DNA from: Bacteroidota bacterium
GTDB taxonomy: Bacteria > Bacteroidota > Bacteroidia > Chitinophagales > Chitinophagaceae
Direction: 5' to 3'
Assembly: GCA_947456625.1 (NCBI GenBank)
Contig: CANGQJ010000009.1
Location: 1 to 64,000, forward strand
DNA length: 64,000 nt
Both the position numbers and the translations under genes were made by a program. Under the pieces are notes generated by a model. The model searched no databases and was not told where the DNA came from. It worked only from the letters and a program-made list of their open reading frames with translations. Shown in pieces: positions 36,038-44,404 of the stretch (positions within the stretch are counted from its first letter, which is position 1; each line of letters begins with the position of its first letter).

Positions 36038-38251
36038 TTGAGCCAACCTATTTTATTAATTACTCCGCCTTTTACACAACTTAATACGCCGTATCCTGCC
36101 ACTGCTTATTTAAAAGGTTTTTTTAATACTAAAAATATACATTCGGTTCAGGCCGATCTAGGCATTGAGGTAACCCTTACGCTATTTAGTAAAAAGGGAC
36201 TAACTAAATTGTTTAATACCATTGAGCAAAAGCAATTAACAAATAAATCCAATGCGCCCATTTCTGAAAACAGTTTACGCATTTTAGCTTTAAGGGATTC
36301 GTATATTAAAACTATTAATGAAGTAATTGGTTTTTTACAAGGGAAGTCAAATACGCTTGCACACTTAATTTGTACGCGAAATTTTTTACCAGAAGCAAGT
36401 AGGTTTGAACAACTAGCTGATCTCAAATGGGCTTTTGGTAGCATGGGTAAAATAGATATGGCTAAACATATTGCTACCATGTACTTAGAAGACCTTAGTG
36501 ATTTAATAAAGGAAAATATAGATCCTCATTTTGGATTTAGTAGGTATGCCGAAAGTTTGGGGCGCTCTGCTAATAGCTTTGATGAATTATATAGTGCACT
36601 AAAAGCCCCTTTAACTTATTTGGATGAAATATTAATTGAAATATTTGATGACCGTATTAAGTTAGTGCAACCTAAATTGGTTTGTTTATCGGTACCATTT
36701 CCTGGAAATTTATATACATCACTTAGATGTGGTCAATGGTTAAAGCAACATTATCCGCAAATTAAAGTAGCCATGGGTGGAGGTTTTGCGAATACAGAGC
36801 TTAGGTCCTTAAGTGATCCTAGGGTATTTGAATTTTATGATTTTATAACACTCGACGATGGCGAAGCGCCACTTGAAATTTTAGTTGATCATATTAATGG
36901 TAAAAAATCGCAGCAGGAATTAAAGCGATGCTTTACTTTAGTGAATGGGGTAGTAACTTATATTAATAATACAAGTTGTTCCGATTATAAGCAAGGTCAG
37001 GTGGGCACCCCGGACTATGATGGACTTTTATTAGACCAATATATTTCTGCAATAGAGGTAATTAATCCAATGCACAGCCTTTGGAGTGACGGCCGTTGGA
37101 ATAAATTAACCATGGCACATGGTTGCTATTGGGGTAAATGTACATTTTGTGATATTTCATTGGACTATATTAAAACCTATGAGCCCATTGCAGCTTCCTT
37201 AATTGTAGATCGAATGCAAGAGCTGGTTAATAAAACCGGTGAAACGGGATTCCATTTTGTAGACGAAGCAGCCCCTCCTTCCTTAATGAAAGCAGTTGCC
37301 ATTGAAATTATTAAACGCAAGCTAGTTGTAAGTTGGTGGACCAATGTGAGGTTTGAAAAAAGTTTTACAAGGGACTTATGTATTTTATTAAAAACTTCGG
37401 GTTGTATTGCAGTAAGTGGAGGCTTGGAAGTGGCTTCCGATAGGCTTTTGGAGTTAATTAACAAAGGCATAACAGTAGCGCAAGTAGCAAATGTGAGCAA
37501 GCATTTTTCAGACGCAGGCATTATGGTGCACGCTTATTTAATGTATGGATTCCCTTCTCAAACTGTGCAAGAAACAGTGGATTCATTAGAAATGGTACGT
37601 CAATTATTTGAATCCGGTGTATTACAATCGGCATTCTGGCATTTGTTTACCATGACGGCACATAGTCCTGTAGGATTAGCGCCAGAAAAGTTTAAGGTAA
37701 AAAAACAAACTAATGAAATTGGAACTTTTGCAAATAACGACATTGAGCATATTGATACTAATGGCGCCAATCATGAAATATTTGGGTTTGGATTAAAAAA
37801 GGCATTGCTTAATTATATGCATGGTGTTTGTTTTGACATGCCTTTACAAAAATGGTTTGATTTTAAAATACCTAAAACCACTGTACCCCCAAAATATATA
37901 GCATCTGCTATTTCAAGCCCTTCCATTATAAATAATAGTAATAATAAAATTATTTGGTTGGGGACTGTACCAAAAAGTGAAATAGTGCAAAGATCTAAAA
38001 AAGGGAGTAAATGGGAAGAATGTGCAATTACGTTTCAAACAAATACCATAACACATCATATAAGTTTAGCCCCTAAAAATGGAGCTTGGCTATTAAATTT
38101 ACTGGAGCTAATATATATTCAGAAATCAAATGGATTAAGCCTATTAGAGGTCAAAAAAACTTATATAGAAGCAGGCTTAAGCGATTTTGAACTTTTTTGG
38201 GACAATAAGCCAATTACAGGTTTATTTAAAGTAGGATTATTAAGTATCTAA
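36038..38251 (+). CDS. Cobalamin-binding-type radical SAM protein
   Basis: 737 residues from a TTG start; the family N-terminus (ILLITPPFTQLNTPYPATAY) begins at the third codon, so a later start would damage it. The B12-binding-like Rossmann part covers about 1-290 (LVCLSVPFPGNLYTSLR, VAMGGGFANTELR). The radical SAM core follows, with HGCYWGKCTFCD at about 361, spaced CX4CX2C rather than the classical CX3CX2C. Then come GFHFVDEAAPP and VSGGLEVASDRLL. The C-terminal 200 residues (about 560-737) are unassigned. Product unknown; possible substrates are lipids or RiPP-like targets. The downstream SDR and GNAT genes may act in the same pathway. Confidence 0.85.
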   Translation: MSQPILLITPPFTQLNTPYPATAYLKGFFNTKNIHSVQADLGIEVTLTLFSKKGLTKLFNTIEQKQLTNKSNAPISENSLRILALRDSYIKTINEVIGFLQGKSNTLAHLICTRNFLPEASRFEQLADLKWAFGSMGKIDMAKHIATMYLEDLSDLIKENIDPHFGFSRYAESLGRSANSFDELYSALKAPLTYLDEILIEIFDDRIKLVQPKLVCLSVPFPGNLYTSLRCGQWLKQHYPQIKVAMGGGFANTELRSLSDPRVFEFYDFITLDDGEAPLEILVDHINGKKSQQELKRCFTLVNGVVTYINNTSCSDYKQGQVGTPDYDGLLLDQYISAIEVINPMHSLWSDGRWNKLTMAHGCYWGKCTFCDISLDYIKTYEPIAASLIVDRMQELVNKTGETGFHFVDEAAPPSLMKAVAIEIIKRKLVVSWWTNVRFEKSFTRDLCILLKTSGCIAVSGGLEVASDRLLELINKGITVAQVANVSKHFSDAGIMVHAYLMYGFPSQTVQETVDSLEMVRQLFESGVLQSAFWHLFTMTAHSPVGLAPEKFKVKKQTNEIGTFANNDIEHIDTNGANHEIFGFGLKKALLNYMHGVCFDMPLQKWFDFKIPKTTVPPKYIASAISSPSIINNSNNKIIWLGTVPKSEIVQRSKKGSKWEECAITFQTNTITHHISLAPKNGAWLLNLLELIYIQKSNGLSLLEVKKTYIEAGLSDFELFWDNKPITGLFKVGLLSI

Positions 38252-38321
38252 CTATACCAGTTTTATAAATGCAACTAAAACCTTTTTATTTTTTTTGTGT
38301 TATAGATACAAATAATACAAA

Positions 38322-39017
38322 ATGGGTAATTTTTTAGTAGTTGGAGCTTCCTCGGGTATTGGGCAAGGAATTGCAAATCAATTGGCAAGTGAAGGGCACC
38401 AAGTGTTTGCAACATTTAATACGCATCCAATTAGTAATGCGCAAAATATAAATGCACAGCACTTAAATATATTGGAAGAAAGTCTAGATTTTTCATTTTT
38501 ACCAGACACTTTACATGGGTTAGTTTATTGTCCTGGGACAATAAATTTAAGACCTTTTGCACGTATACAGCCTTTGGACTTTACGCAAGATTTTAATTTA
38601 CAGGTAGGCGGTGCAATTAAAACAATTCAAGCAGCATTGCCTGCATTAAAAAACTCAGGAAATGCTTCTATTATTTTGTTTTCTACAGTAGCTGTTCAAT
38701 TGGGATTAAATTTTCACACACAGGTTTCGGTTTCAAAAGGGGCTTTGGAAGGTTTAACAAAATCATTGTCTGCCGAATTAGCACCCTCTATCAGAGTAAA
38801 TTGTATTGCACCTTCTTTAACCAACACGCCACTGGCTGCTGCCTTATTAAATTCAGAACAAAAAGTGGAGGCAAATGCTTTAAGACATCCGCTTAAGCGA
38901 GTTGGAACGGTAAATGATATTTCACAAATGGCTTGCTTTTTATTAAGTGAAAAATCCGGGTGGATTACAGGTCAAATTCACCATGTAGACGGTGGTATGA
39001 GTACCATAAAGCAATAG
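38322..39017 (+). CDS. SDR-fold protein with substituted catalytic residues
   Basis: 231 residues. The nucleotide-binding start FLVVGASSGIGQGIANQLAS is classical, and LVYCPGTINLRPF stands in for the NAG motif. At the active site the usual YxxxK is VSVSK, so Tyr is replaced by Val while Lys remains. The position of the catalytic Ser (13 residues before) is Thr (LFSTVA). IAPSLTNTPLA replaces the PG motif. The ending WITGQIHHVDGG is normal. It may bind NAD(P) without ordinary dehydrogenase activity. It is 12 bases upstream of the GNAT gene. Confidence 0.85.
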   Translation: MGNFLVVGASSGIGQGIANQLASEGHQVFATFNTHPISNAQNINAQHLNILEESLDFSFLPDTLHGLVYCPGTINLRPFARIQPLDFTQDFNLQVGGAIKTIQAALPALKNSGNASIILFSTVAVQLGLNFHTQVSVSKGALEGLTKSLSAELAPSIRVNCIAPSLTNTPLAAALLNSEQKVEANALRHPLKRVGTVNDISQMACFLLSEKSGWITGQIHHVDGGMSTIKQ

Positions 39018-39029
39018 CTTTGCAATTGC

Positions 39030-39572
39030 ATGAATTCCCCAATACAAATAGTTCCAATTCAGTATAAAAAAGCACAAATCTTAAGTGATTTGGCCAAGCA
39101 AATTTATATCCCCCATTATCCCTATTTATGGGAAGCAGGTGGTGTTGATTGGTATATAAATGAATATGCTTACCCCGTTGAGAAAATTGAAAATGAATTA
39201 AAGGATCCAAATAATTTGCATTACATCGTTTACTTGGATCAAAAGGAAATTGGGTATTTGAAGCTAAATATAAATACTGCCACTAAAGGCTTTGATCCAG
39301 TCCATACGCTTGAGTTGGAGCGTATTTATATTGATATTAATTGTATCCAAAAAGGAGTAGGTACATTGCTTATAAATTTTGTAAAACAAATTGCGCTTTC
39401 ATATCATAAAAAAGAAATTGTACTTAAGGCAATGGATAGTGCTCAAAAAGCACTTGAATTTTATAAGAAAAATGGTTTTCAAATTACGGGTAATTTTAGG
39501 CTACCAGATCATATTTTCAGCTTAATAAAACCTGAATTCAGGGGCATGTTAGTACTAAGTTGTAAGATATAG
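39030..39572 (+). CDS. GNAT family N-acetyltransferase
   Basis: 180 residues. The GNAT core is evident: HYIVYLDQKEIGYLKLNIN (strand 4 region), LELERIYIDINCIQKGVGTL with the acetyl-CoA pyrophosphate loop as a Q-K-G-V-G-T variant of QxxGxG/A, and AQKALEFYKKNGFQITGNF at the end. Cytoplasmic. It resembles the RimI/spermidine-type group with an N-terminal helix-rich part, and the substrate is not predictable. It is 12 bases after the SDR-like gene, so co-transcribed. Confidence 0.9.
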   Translation: MNSPIQIVPIQYKKAQILSDLAKQIYIPHYPYLWEAGGVDWYINEYAYPVEKIENELKDPNNLHYIVYLDQKEIGYLKLNINTATKGFDPVHTLELERIYIDINCIQKGVGTLLINFVKQIALSYHKKEIVLKAMDSAQKALEFYKKNGFQITGNFRLPDHIFSLIKPEFRGMLVLSCKI

Positions 39573-39646
39573 TGTTTCCCAGTATTTGTTTTTCATATTT
39601 TAATACCTTTTTTTACGAATGGTAATTCAAACTATTTGAGTTTGGT

Positions 39647-39654
39647 TAACTTTG
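39647..39654 (+). promoter_or_regulatory. -7 promoter element for the barrel receptor gene
   Basis: TAACTTTG fits TAnnTTTG exactly and ends 17 bases before the ATG at 39672. Confidence 0.55.
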
Positions 39655-39671
39655 CGTTTCAATAATTTTCA

Positions 39672-42152
39672 ATGGGTAAATATTTAGGTGCTTTTTTGTT
39701 TTTGATTTTAAGCTTAGGGCTGTTTGCCCAAGGAAAACCATCTTTAAAAGGCAGTGGTCAAATTGTAGGAACCGTGTTGGATGCCGATACAAAACAACCC
39801 ATTGAATATGCTACTATCATTTTATTTAATAAAGGAACCAAAAATGCCATTAGCGGTGCAACTGCTAATGAAAAAGGAATTTTCAAAATAGCAGACTTGC
39901 CCAATGGTACCTACAAAATTGATATTGAATTTGTAGGATTTAAGACGACATCTATTGACAATATTGAAATTGACAATACACACTTAAGCGTAAATGTAAA
40001 TGCCATTAATTTAATTAAATCAAAAAGTACACTTGCCGATGTTACCGTAAAAAGTAATGCAAAAACCATTGAAAATAAAATTGATAAAATGGTTTTCAAT
40101 GCAGAAAAAGACATTAGTGCACAAAATGGGGTTGCCACCGATTTATTAAAAAAAATACCAATGGTTTCTGTGGACATAGACGGCAATGTTCAATTAGCGG
40201 GAACTTCTAGCATTCGTTTTTTAATTAATGGGAAACCAAGTGTAGCTTATGGCTCAAGTATTACCGAAGTGTTACAGTCTATTCCTGCTAGTGAAATAAA
40301 AACGGTAGAAGTAATCACCAATCCGGGGGCAAAATATGATGCCGATGGGTTAGGAGGTATTATTAATATTGTATTAAAACAAAATAAAACCAGAGGCTAT
40401 AACGGAAGTATTAGCACAAGCGTTGGTACACGAATTGAAAATGGCGCTTTAAATTTAGCTGCGCGTAATAATAATTTTGGAGCAAGTTTATTTGTTGCCT
40501 CTAATGCAAGATTACTTGCGGCTACTCCTATGACCATGGATAGGACTACCACCGACCTTGCAAATAAAACATACAATTACATGCAACAGGACGGAAGTAG
40601 TGATGTTAAGCGTCAGGGTACACATTCTGGATTGAATTTAGATTGGACTTATCTCAAAAAAAATAGCTTTAATGCTTCTTTTGGTTTAAACAGTTTTGGA
40701 ACTGATGCTAATGGTTCAAATACGCAAATACTAAGCAGTCAACCTTTTGGAGGCATGACTACTCAAAATGCATTACTACATAATCTAACTTCCAATTCAT
40801 TTTCAGAAAACGGGAATTTTAATTATAGCGGTAATTACAAACGCACATTTAATAAGGAAGGAAGAGAATTGGAAATTGCATATAATGCTAGCAATTCAAA
40901 CTTTAATATCAATGCTGGGACTTTTCAATATGCAATGCCTGGCCAGCTTTTGGTTTACGGAAGTAAAAATTTAAATGGGACCTCCGAAAATCAATCTGAA
41001 TTAAAATTAGATTACTCGGAACCCATTTCTGATAATGTAAAATTAAACTTTGGTAGCAAGCTTACCAATATGGGTATTAATAGTGCAACCAATGTGTTTA
41101 ATGAGTCTAATACGCAGCAATTAAAACAAAATAATAGTTTGTCCAATACCATGGATTATAATCAAAAAGTTTTAGCTATTTATTCTGAATTGGAATTTCC
41201 AATTAAGGAAATATTAGAAGTAAAATTAGGAGGGCGTTTTGAGCAAACCAATGTAAATGCTATTTTTTCAAAAGCAAATCAATTGGTAAATCCCAATTAC
41301 AATAATTTTGTCCCCTCTTTATTTTTTAAAAGGAATATTAACGACAATAGCACTATTAAATTAAGTTATTCCAGACGTATTAATAGGCCAGGTACCGAGG
41401 AGCTTAACCCCTATATTAATACTACCGATCCTAAAAACATGACGCAAGGCAATCCTTTTTTATTGCCAGAACATGGTGAGCGAATAGAGCTTACCTATAG
41501 CAAAGAAATAAAAGAAATTGGATCTGTAATGTTTTCGGTATTTCAACGAAACTCAGACCAAGACATTCAACCCTATGTTTCTTATTATCCTAGTTTGCAA
41601 GTGGGTGATAGCTTATATTACAATGTTAATTTAAGTAGGAGCGAAAATATTGGACTAGAAAAAAATACTGGAATTAATATTTTTACAGATATAAAAGTGA
41701 ATTCGGCATTTAGTATACGCTCCAATATTTCATACTATTACCGAAAAATATACAATAGCATTGATCACTATTACAACGCTACTAGTCAAAACTATAGAGC
41801 TAATTTAAATTTAACTTATGAGTTTTCTAAAACTTTGGTAACTGAGTGGTTTGGAAATTTTAATTCGGCCCGCAACGAGGTGCAGGGTAAATATCCTGCA
41901 AATATTGCATACAGTATGGCCATTCGTAAAAAGTTTTGGAATAATAAGGCAAGCTTAGGATTTATCGCCAATAACCCGTTTGCCGAATTTGTCAAACAGC
42001 AAACTTTAATTAATGGCCCTAATTTTAATTCCAATAATATTAGGTATGTTCCTTCTAGGTCCTTTGGTCTTAGCTTTAATTGGCGTTTTGGTAAATTGGA
42101 GTTTAAGAAAGAAAAGAAGGAAGAGGGGGGCATGGAAGATGGCGGTAACTAA
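39672..42152 (+). CDS. TonB-dependent-receptor-like outer membrane beta-barrel protein
   Basis: 826 residues with a signal peptide (ends LGLFAQ, about 20). Residues 27-115 form a carboxypeptidase-regulatory-like domain (IVGTVLDADTKQPIEYATII, GTYKIDIEFVGFKTT). The plug is at about 120-240 (MVSVDIDGNVQLAG, SIPASEIKTVEVITNPGAKY, GGIINIVLKQ). The rest is an outer-membrane barrel of the OMP_b-brl_3 type. It has no SusD partner, so it is not a Sus pair. The substrate may be a peptide or siderophore-like ligand. The C-terminus is Lys/Glu/Gly rich and lacks the usual aromatic ending. Confidence 0.92.
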   Translation: MGKYLGAFLFLILSLGLFAQGKPSLKGSGQIVGTVLDADTKQPIEYATIILFNKGTKNAISGATANEKGIFKIADLPNGTYKIDIEFVGFKTTSIDNIEIDNTHLSVNVNAINLIKSKSTLADVTVKSNAKTIENKIDKMVFNAEKDISAQNGVATDLLKKIPMVSVDIDGNVQLAGTSSIRFLINGKPSVAYGSSITEVLQSIPASEIKTVEVITNPGAKYDADGLGGIINIVLKQNKTRGYNGSISTSVGTRIENGALNLAARNNNFGASLFVASNARLLAATPMTMDRTTTDLANKTYNYMQQDGSSDVKRQGTHSGLNLDWTYLKKNSFNASFGLNSFGTDANGSNTQILSSQPFGGMTTQNALLHNLTSNSFSENGNFNYSGNYKRTFNKEGRELEIAYNASNSNFNINAGTFQYAMPGQLLVYGSKNLNGTSENQSELKLDYSEPISDNVKLNFGSKLTNMGINSATNVFNESNTQQLKQNNSLSNTMDYNQKVLAIYSELEFPIKEILEVKLGGRFEQTNVNAIFSKANQLVNPNYNNFVPSLFFKRNINDNSTIKLSYSRRINRPGTEELNPYINTTDPKNMTQGNPFLLPEHGERIELTYSKEIKEIGSVMFSVFQRNSDQDIQPYVSYYPSLQVGDSLYYNVNLSRSENIGLEKNTGINIFTDIKVNSAFSIRSNISYYYRKIYNSIDHYYNATSQNYRANLNLTYEFSKTLVTEWFGNFNSARNEVQGKYPANIAYSMAIRKKFWNNKASLGFIANNPFAEFVKQQTLINGPNFNSNNIRYVPSRSFGLSFNWRFGKLEFKKEKKEEGGMEDGGN

Positions 42153-42193
42153 TTGGAATTATTTAATTACTTTTATAGCATAAACATATTATT

Positions 42194-42361
42194 ATGGGAT
42201 TTGCAATTAATAAGAAAGTAGCTGATAAAAAAGCTGCAGCTACAACCAAAACTACCCCGCAAGCCGGAGGAAGTTCAAAGTTTATAGCAAAAGCAAACAC
42301 AAAGTCTAGTGGTGGCGCTAATAAAAAGCCAATAAAAACTGGGGGTTCTAGAGGAAGCTAA
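42194..42361 (+). CDS. Small basic Lys/Ala/Gly-rich protein
   Basis: 55 residues from ATG 42194, beginning MGFAINKKVADKKAAATTK and ending TGGSRGS. It is strongly basic and disordered-looking, with no Cys and no signal peptide. It resembles short nucleic-acid-binding tails. It lies 41 bases after the barrel gene and 30 bases before a terminator-like hairpin, which supports it being a real transcribed gene. Function unknown. The remainder of the 436-bp gap to 42588 shows only that hairpin and nothing else I can name. Confidence 0.5.
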   Translation: MGFAINKKVADKKAAATTKTTPQAGGSSKFIAKANTKSSGGANKKPIKTGGSRGS

Positions 42362-42392
42362 ATTTTAGCTTTTTGGGTGCTATTAAGGCAAA

Positions 42393-42424
42393 AAAATGCC
42401 CATTGTAGAAACAACGGGCGTTTT
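42393..42424 (+). terminator. Terminator after the small basic protein gene
   Basis: The stem GCCCATTGT with ACAACGGGC (one A-C mismatch) has the loop AGAA and is followed by GTTTT. AAAA on the 5' side extends the pairing. Confidence 0.6.
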
Positions 42425-42588
42425 ACGATTGCTTGCTATAGGTTTAAAACTAAACCCACACCATAACAACACAAAATTACTTCCGAGGGTTTAATAAAAG
42501 CTCATTTTATTGTTAAATAATTATGAAAGGTGCTTAAAAAATGATGATTGGTAAGCATATTTTTTACGCAATCGATTGAGTTATAATA

Positions 42589-43782
42589 TTAGTGACTCAG
42601 CTGATATGACTTAAGTGCTGCTTCAAGGCAATCCATTGCCAAATTAATATCTTGTTCGTTTAAAACGTAAGCGAGTCGTATTTCATTTTTACCAAGTCCA
42701 GGTGTTGTATAAAATCCACTAGCTGGCGCAAGCATAATGGTTGCGTTGTTTTTTCTAAAGTCGGTTAATAGCCATTTGCAAAAAGCATCGGTATCATTTA
42801 CTGGAAGTTTTGCCATTACATAAAATGCACCTTGTGGACTTTGGCAATAAACTCCTTCCATTTTAGAAAGCCGATTTATTAATGTATCTCTTCTGTTCTT
42901 ATAAGCATTTCTAGTAGCATCAAAATAATCCGCTGGTAAATTTAATGCAGCTTCGGCAGCAATTTGCTCCAATGTGGGAGGACTTAACCTTGCTTGTGAA
43001 AATTTCATTACTGCTTCTATGACTGTTTTGTTTTTTGTAACAAGAGCGCCTATACGCGCACCACAAGCCGAATATTTTTTTGAAAAAGTATCAATCATGA
43101 TTACGCGGTCTTCAACACCTTGCAATGTTAAAGTGCTTTTTACTTTCCCATCATAACAAAACTCGGTGTATGCCTCATCGGAAAATAAATACAAATCCTT
43201 TTCTTTAATTAAATCACGTATTTGCAATAATTCTTTTTCGCTATAAACATATCCAGTTGGATTGTTTGGATTACAAATAAATATTCCTTTGGTTTTACTT
43301 GTGATATTTTTTTTGAAACTTTCAATTGGGGGCAATGCAAATCCCGATTCAATAGTGGATGTGATTGGAATAATTTTAATACCAGCAGCCATGGCAAAAC
43401 CAATGTAGTTTGCATAAAAAGGTTCAGGAACTATAATTTCATCGCCCGCATCTAGACATGCCATAAATGCAAACAAAATTCCTTCACTTCCTCCAATGGT
43501 AATTAGAATGTCACTATAATCAACATTAATTTCTTTGGATTGGTAATACGCAGCTAATTTTTTTCTGAAACTTAAAATCCCAGCACTATCGGTGTATTCA
43601 AGGACTTTTAAATTTGCATTTTGTACAGCCTCCATCATAATGGAAGGAGTTTCAATATCGGGTTGTCCAATATTTAAATGATAAACTTTAACGCCTTCCT
43701 TTTTTGCATTATCGGCATAAGTGGCCAACTTCCTAATGGGAGAAGAGGGCATATTTTTTCCACGTTCACTTATAGTTATCAT
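42589..43782 (-). CDS. Class I/II PLP-dependent aminotransferase
   Basis: 397 residues, the usual length for an aspartate-aminotransferase-type enzyme. Landmarks are HLNIGQPDIETP, the SNPNxPTG-type loop as NPNNPTGYVYS at about 170, SDEAYTEFCYDG at about 200, and the Schiff-base Lys in DTFSKKYSACGARIGALV at about 235. The C-terminal RLAYVLNEQDI carries the carboxylate-binding Arg. It is likely to transaminate aspartate, aromatic amino acids or kynurenine-like substrates; the exact one is not decidable. It has its own promoter with almost no leader. Confidence 0.92.
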   Translation of the reverse strand: MITISERGKNMPSSPIRKLATYADNAKKEGVKVYHLNIGQPDIETPSIMMEAVQNANLKVLEYTDSAGILSFRKKLAAYYQSKEINVDYSDILITIGGSEGILFAFMACLDAGDEIIVPEPFYANYIGFAMAAGIKIIPITSTIESGFALPPIESFKKNITSKTKGIFICNPNNPTGYVYSEKELLQIRDLIKEKDLYLFSDEAYTEFCYDGKVKSTLTLQGVEDRVIMIDTFSKKYSACGARIGALVTKNKTVIEAVMKFSQARLSPPTLEQIAAEAALNLPADYFDATRNAYKNRRDTLINRLSKMEGVYCQSPQGAFYVMAKLPVNDTDAFCKWLLTDFRKNNATIMLAPASGFYTTPGLGKNEIRLAYVLNEQDINLAMDCLEAALKSYQLSH

Positions 43783-43787
43783 TCGGG

Positions 43788-43795
43788 CAAAGATA
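43788..43795 (-). promoter_or_regulatory. -7 promoter element giving a leaderless aminotransferase mRNA
   Basis: TATCTTTG on the minus strand ends only 5 bases before the ATG (A at 43782). With a start about 4-7 bases after the element, transcription would begin at the initiation codon. Confidence 0.5.
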
Positions 43796-43812
43796 AGTGC
43801 ATGGCATATAAT

Positions 43813-43845
43813 AAAAAAGCGCCATGAGGATATGACGCTTTTTTA
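43813..43845 (-). terminator. Terminator of the DUF1573 gene
   Basis: On the minus strand GCGTCAT pairs with ATGGCGC (one mismatch), flanked by A-rich then TTTTTT. It is about 40 bases after the stop at 43885. Confidence 0.7.
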
Positions 43846-43884
43846 TTTTTTTAAAATATTAACTGTTGTAAGTTAATATAAAAT

Positions 43885-44247
43885 TTATTTGATTACTTCA
43901 CCTTCAATAACAAGTTCGGTTACATCTTTCTCACCTGCATATTTTACGGTTACTCGCTTTTTAAATTGACCTTCGTTTGGCGCAGTATATGTTACTTTGA
44001 TAGTTCCTTTTTGTCCTTTTAAAACTGGATTTTGATTGTAATCCGGTTGAGTACATCCGCATTCTGCATTTGCAAATTCGATCACTGCTGGCTTATTGCC
44101 TATATTGGTATAAGTGAAAATAACAGACTTATGAATGCCCTTTTTTATTTTTCCAAAATTGTGACTAAGTACATCAAATTTGATGCTTGCTTGAGCAAAA
44201 CTTCCAATAGAAATAATAAGCGCTAATGCCAAAAGTTTCATTTTCAT
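43885..44247 (-). CDS. Exported DUF1573 family protein
   Basis: 120 residues from the ATG at 44247; an upstream ATG at 44271 would add eight polar residues before the signal peptide. The signal peptide ends GSFAQA. The mature protein is one DUF1573 Ig-like domain: FDVLSHNFGKIKKGIHKSV, FTYTNIGNKPAVIEF, ECGCTQPDY and the last strand LVIEGEV. The ECGCT Cys pair is conserved in the family. The role is unknown; probably periplasmic. Confidence 0.88.
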   Translation of the reverse strand: MKMKLLALALIISIGSFAQASIKFDVLSHNFGKIKKGIHKSVIFTYTNIGNKPAVIEFANAECGCTQPDYNQNPVLKGQKGTIKVTYTAPNEGQFKKRVTVKYAGEKDVTELVIEGEVIK

Positions 44248-44392
44248 ATTAAGGGTGCTATTTTGTTTCAAAAAAAAGGTTTTCGTCCTGTGTTTTTAAG
44301 CTTAAAATTGCTTTATTCTTAAGCTAAATTATTGAAAAATTGGCAATTAGGGGTTTTTATATATTTATTGATTTTTATTGCATTTTGACCCC

Positions 44393-44400
44393 TACTTTTG
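44393..44400 (+). promoter_or_regulatory. -7 promoter element placing the E1 start at 44405
   Basis: TACTTTTG fits TAnnTTTG and ends 4 bases before ATG 44405. The in-frame ATG at 44378 lies upstream of this element, so it cannot be the start from this promoter. The mRNA would be leaderless or nearly so. Confidence 0.55.
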
Positions 44401-44404
44401 TGAA

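Noticed and set aside
39672..42152. SusC of a polysaccharide utilisation locus
   Set aside because: The length (826) and barrel type fit the CarboxypepD/plug/OMP_b-brl_3 receptors, and no SusD gene follows.
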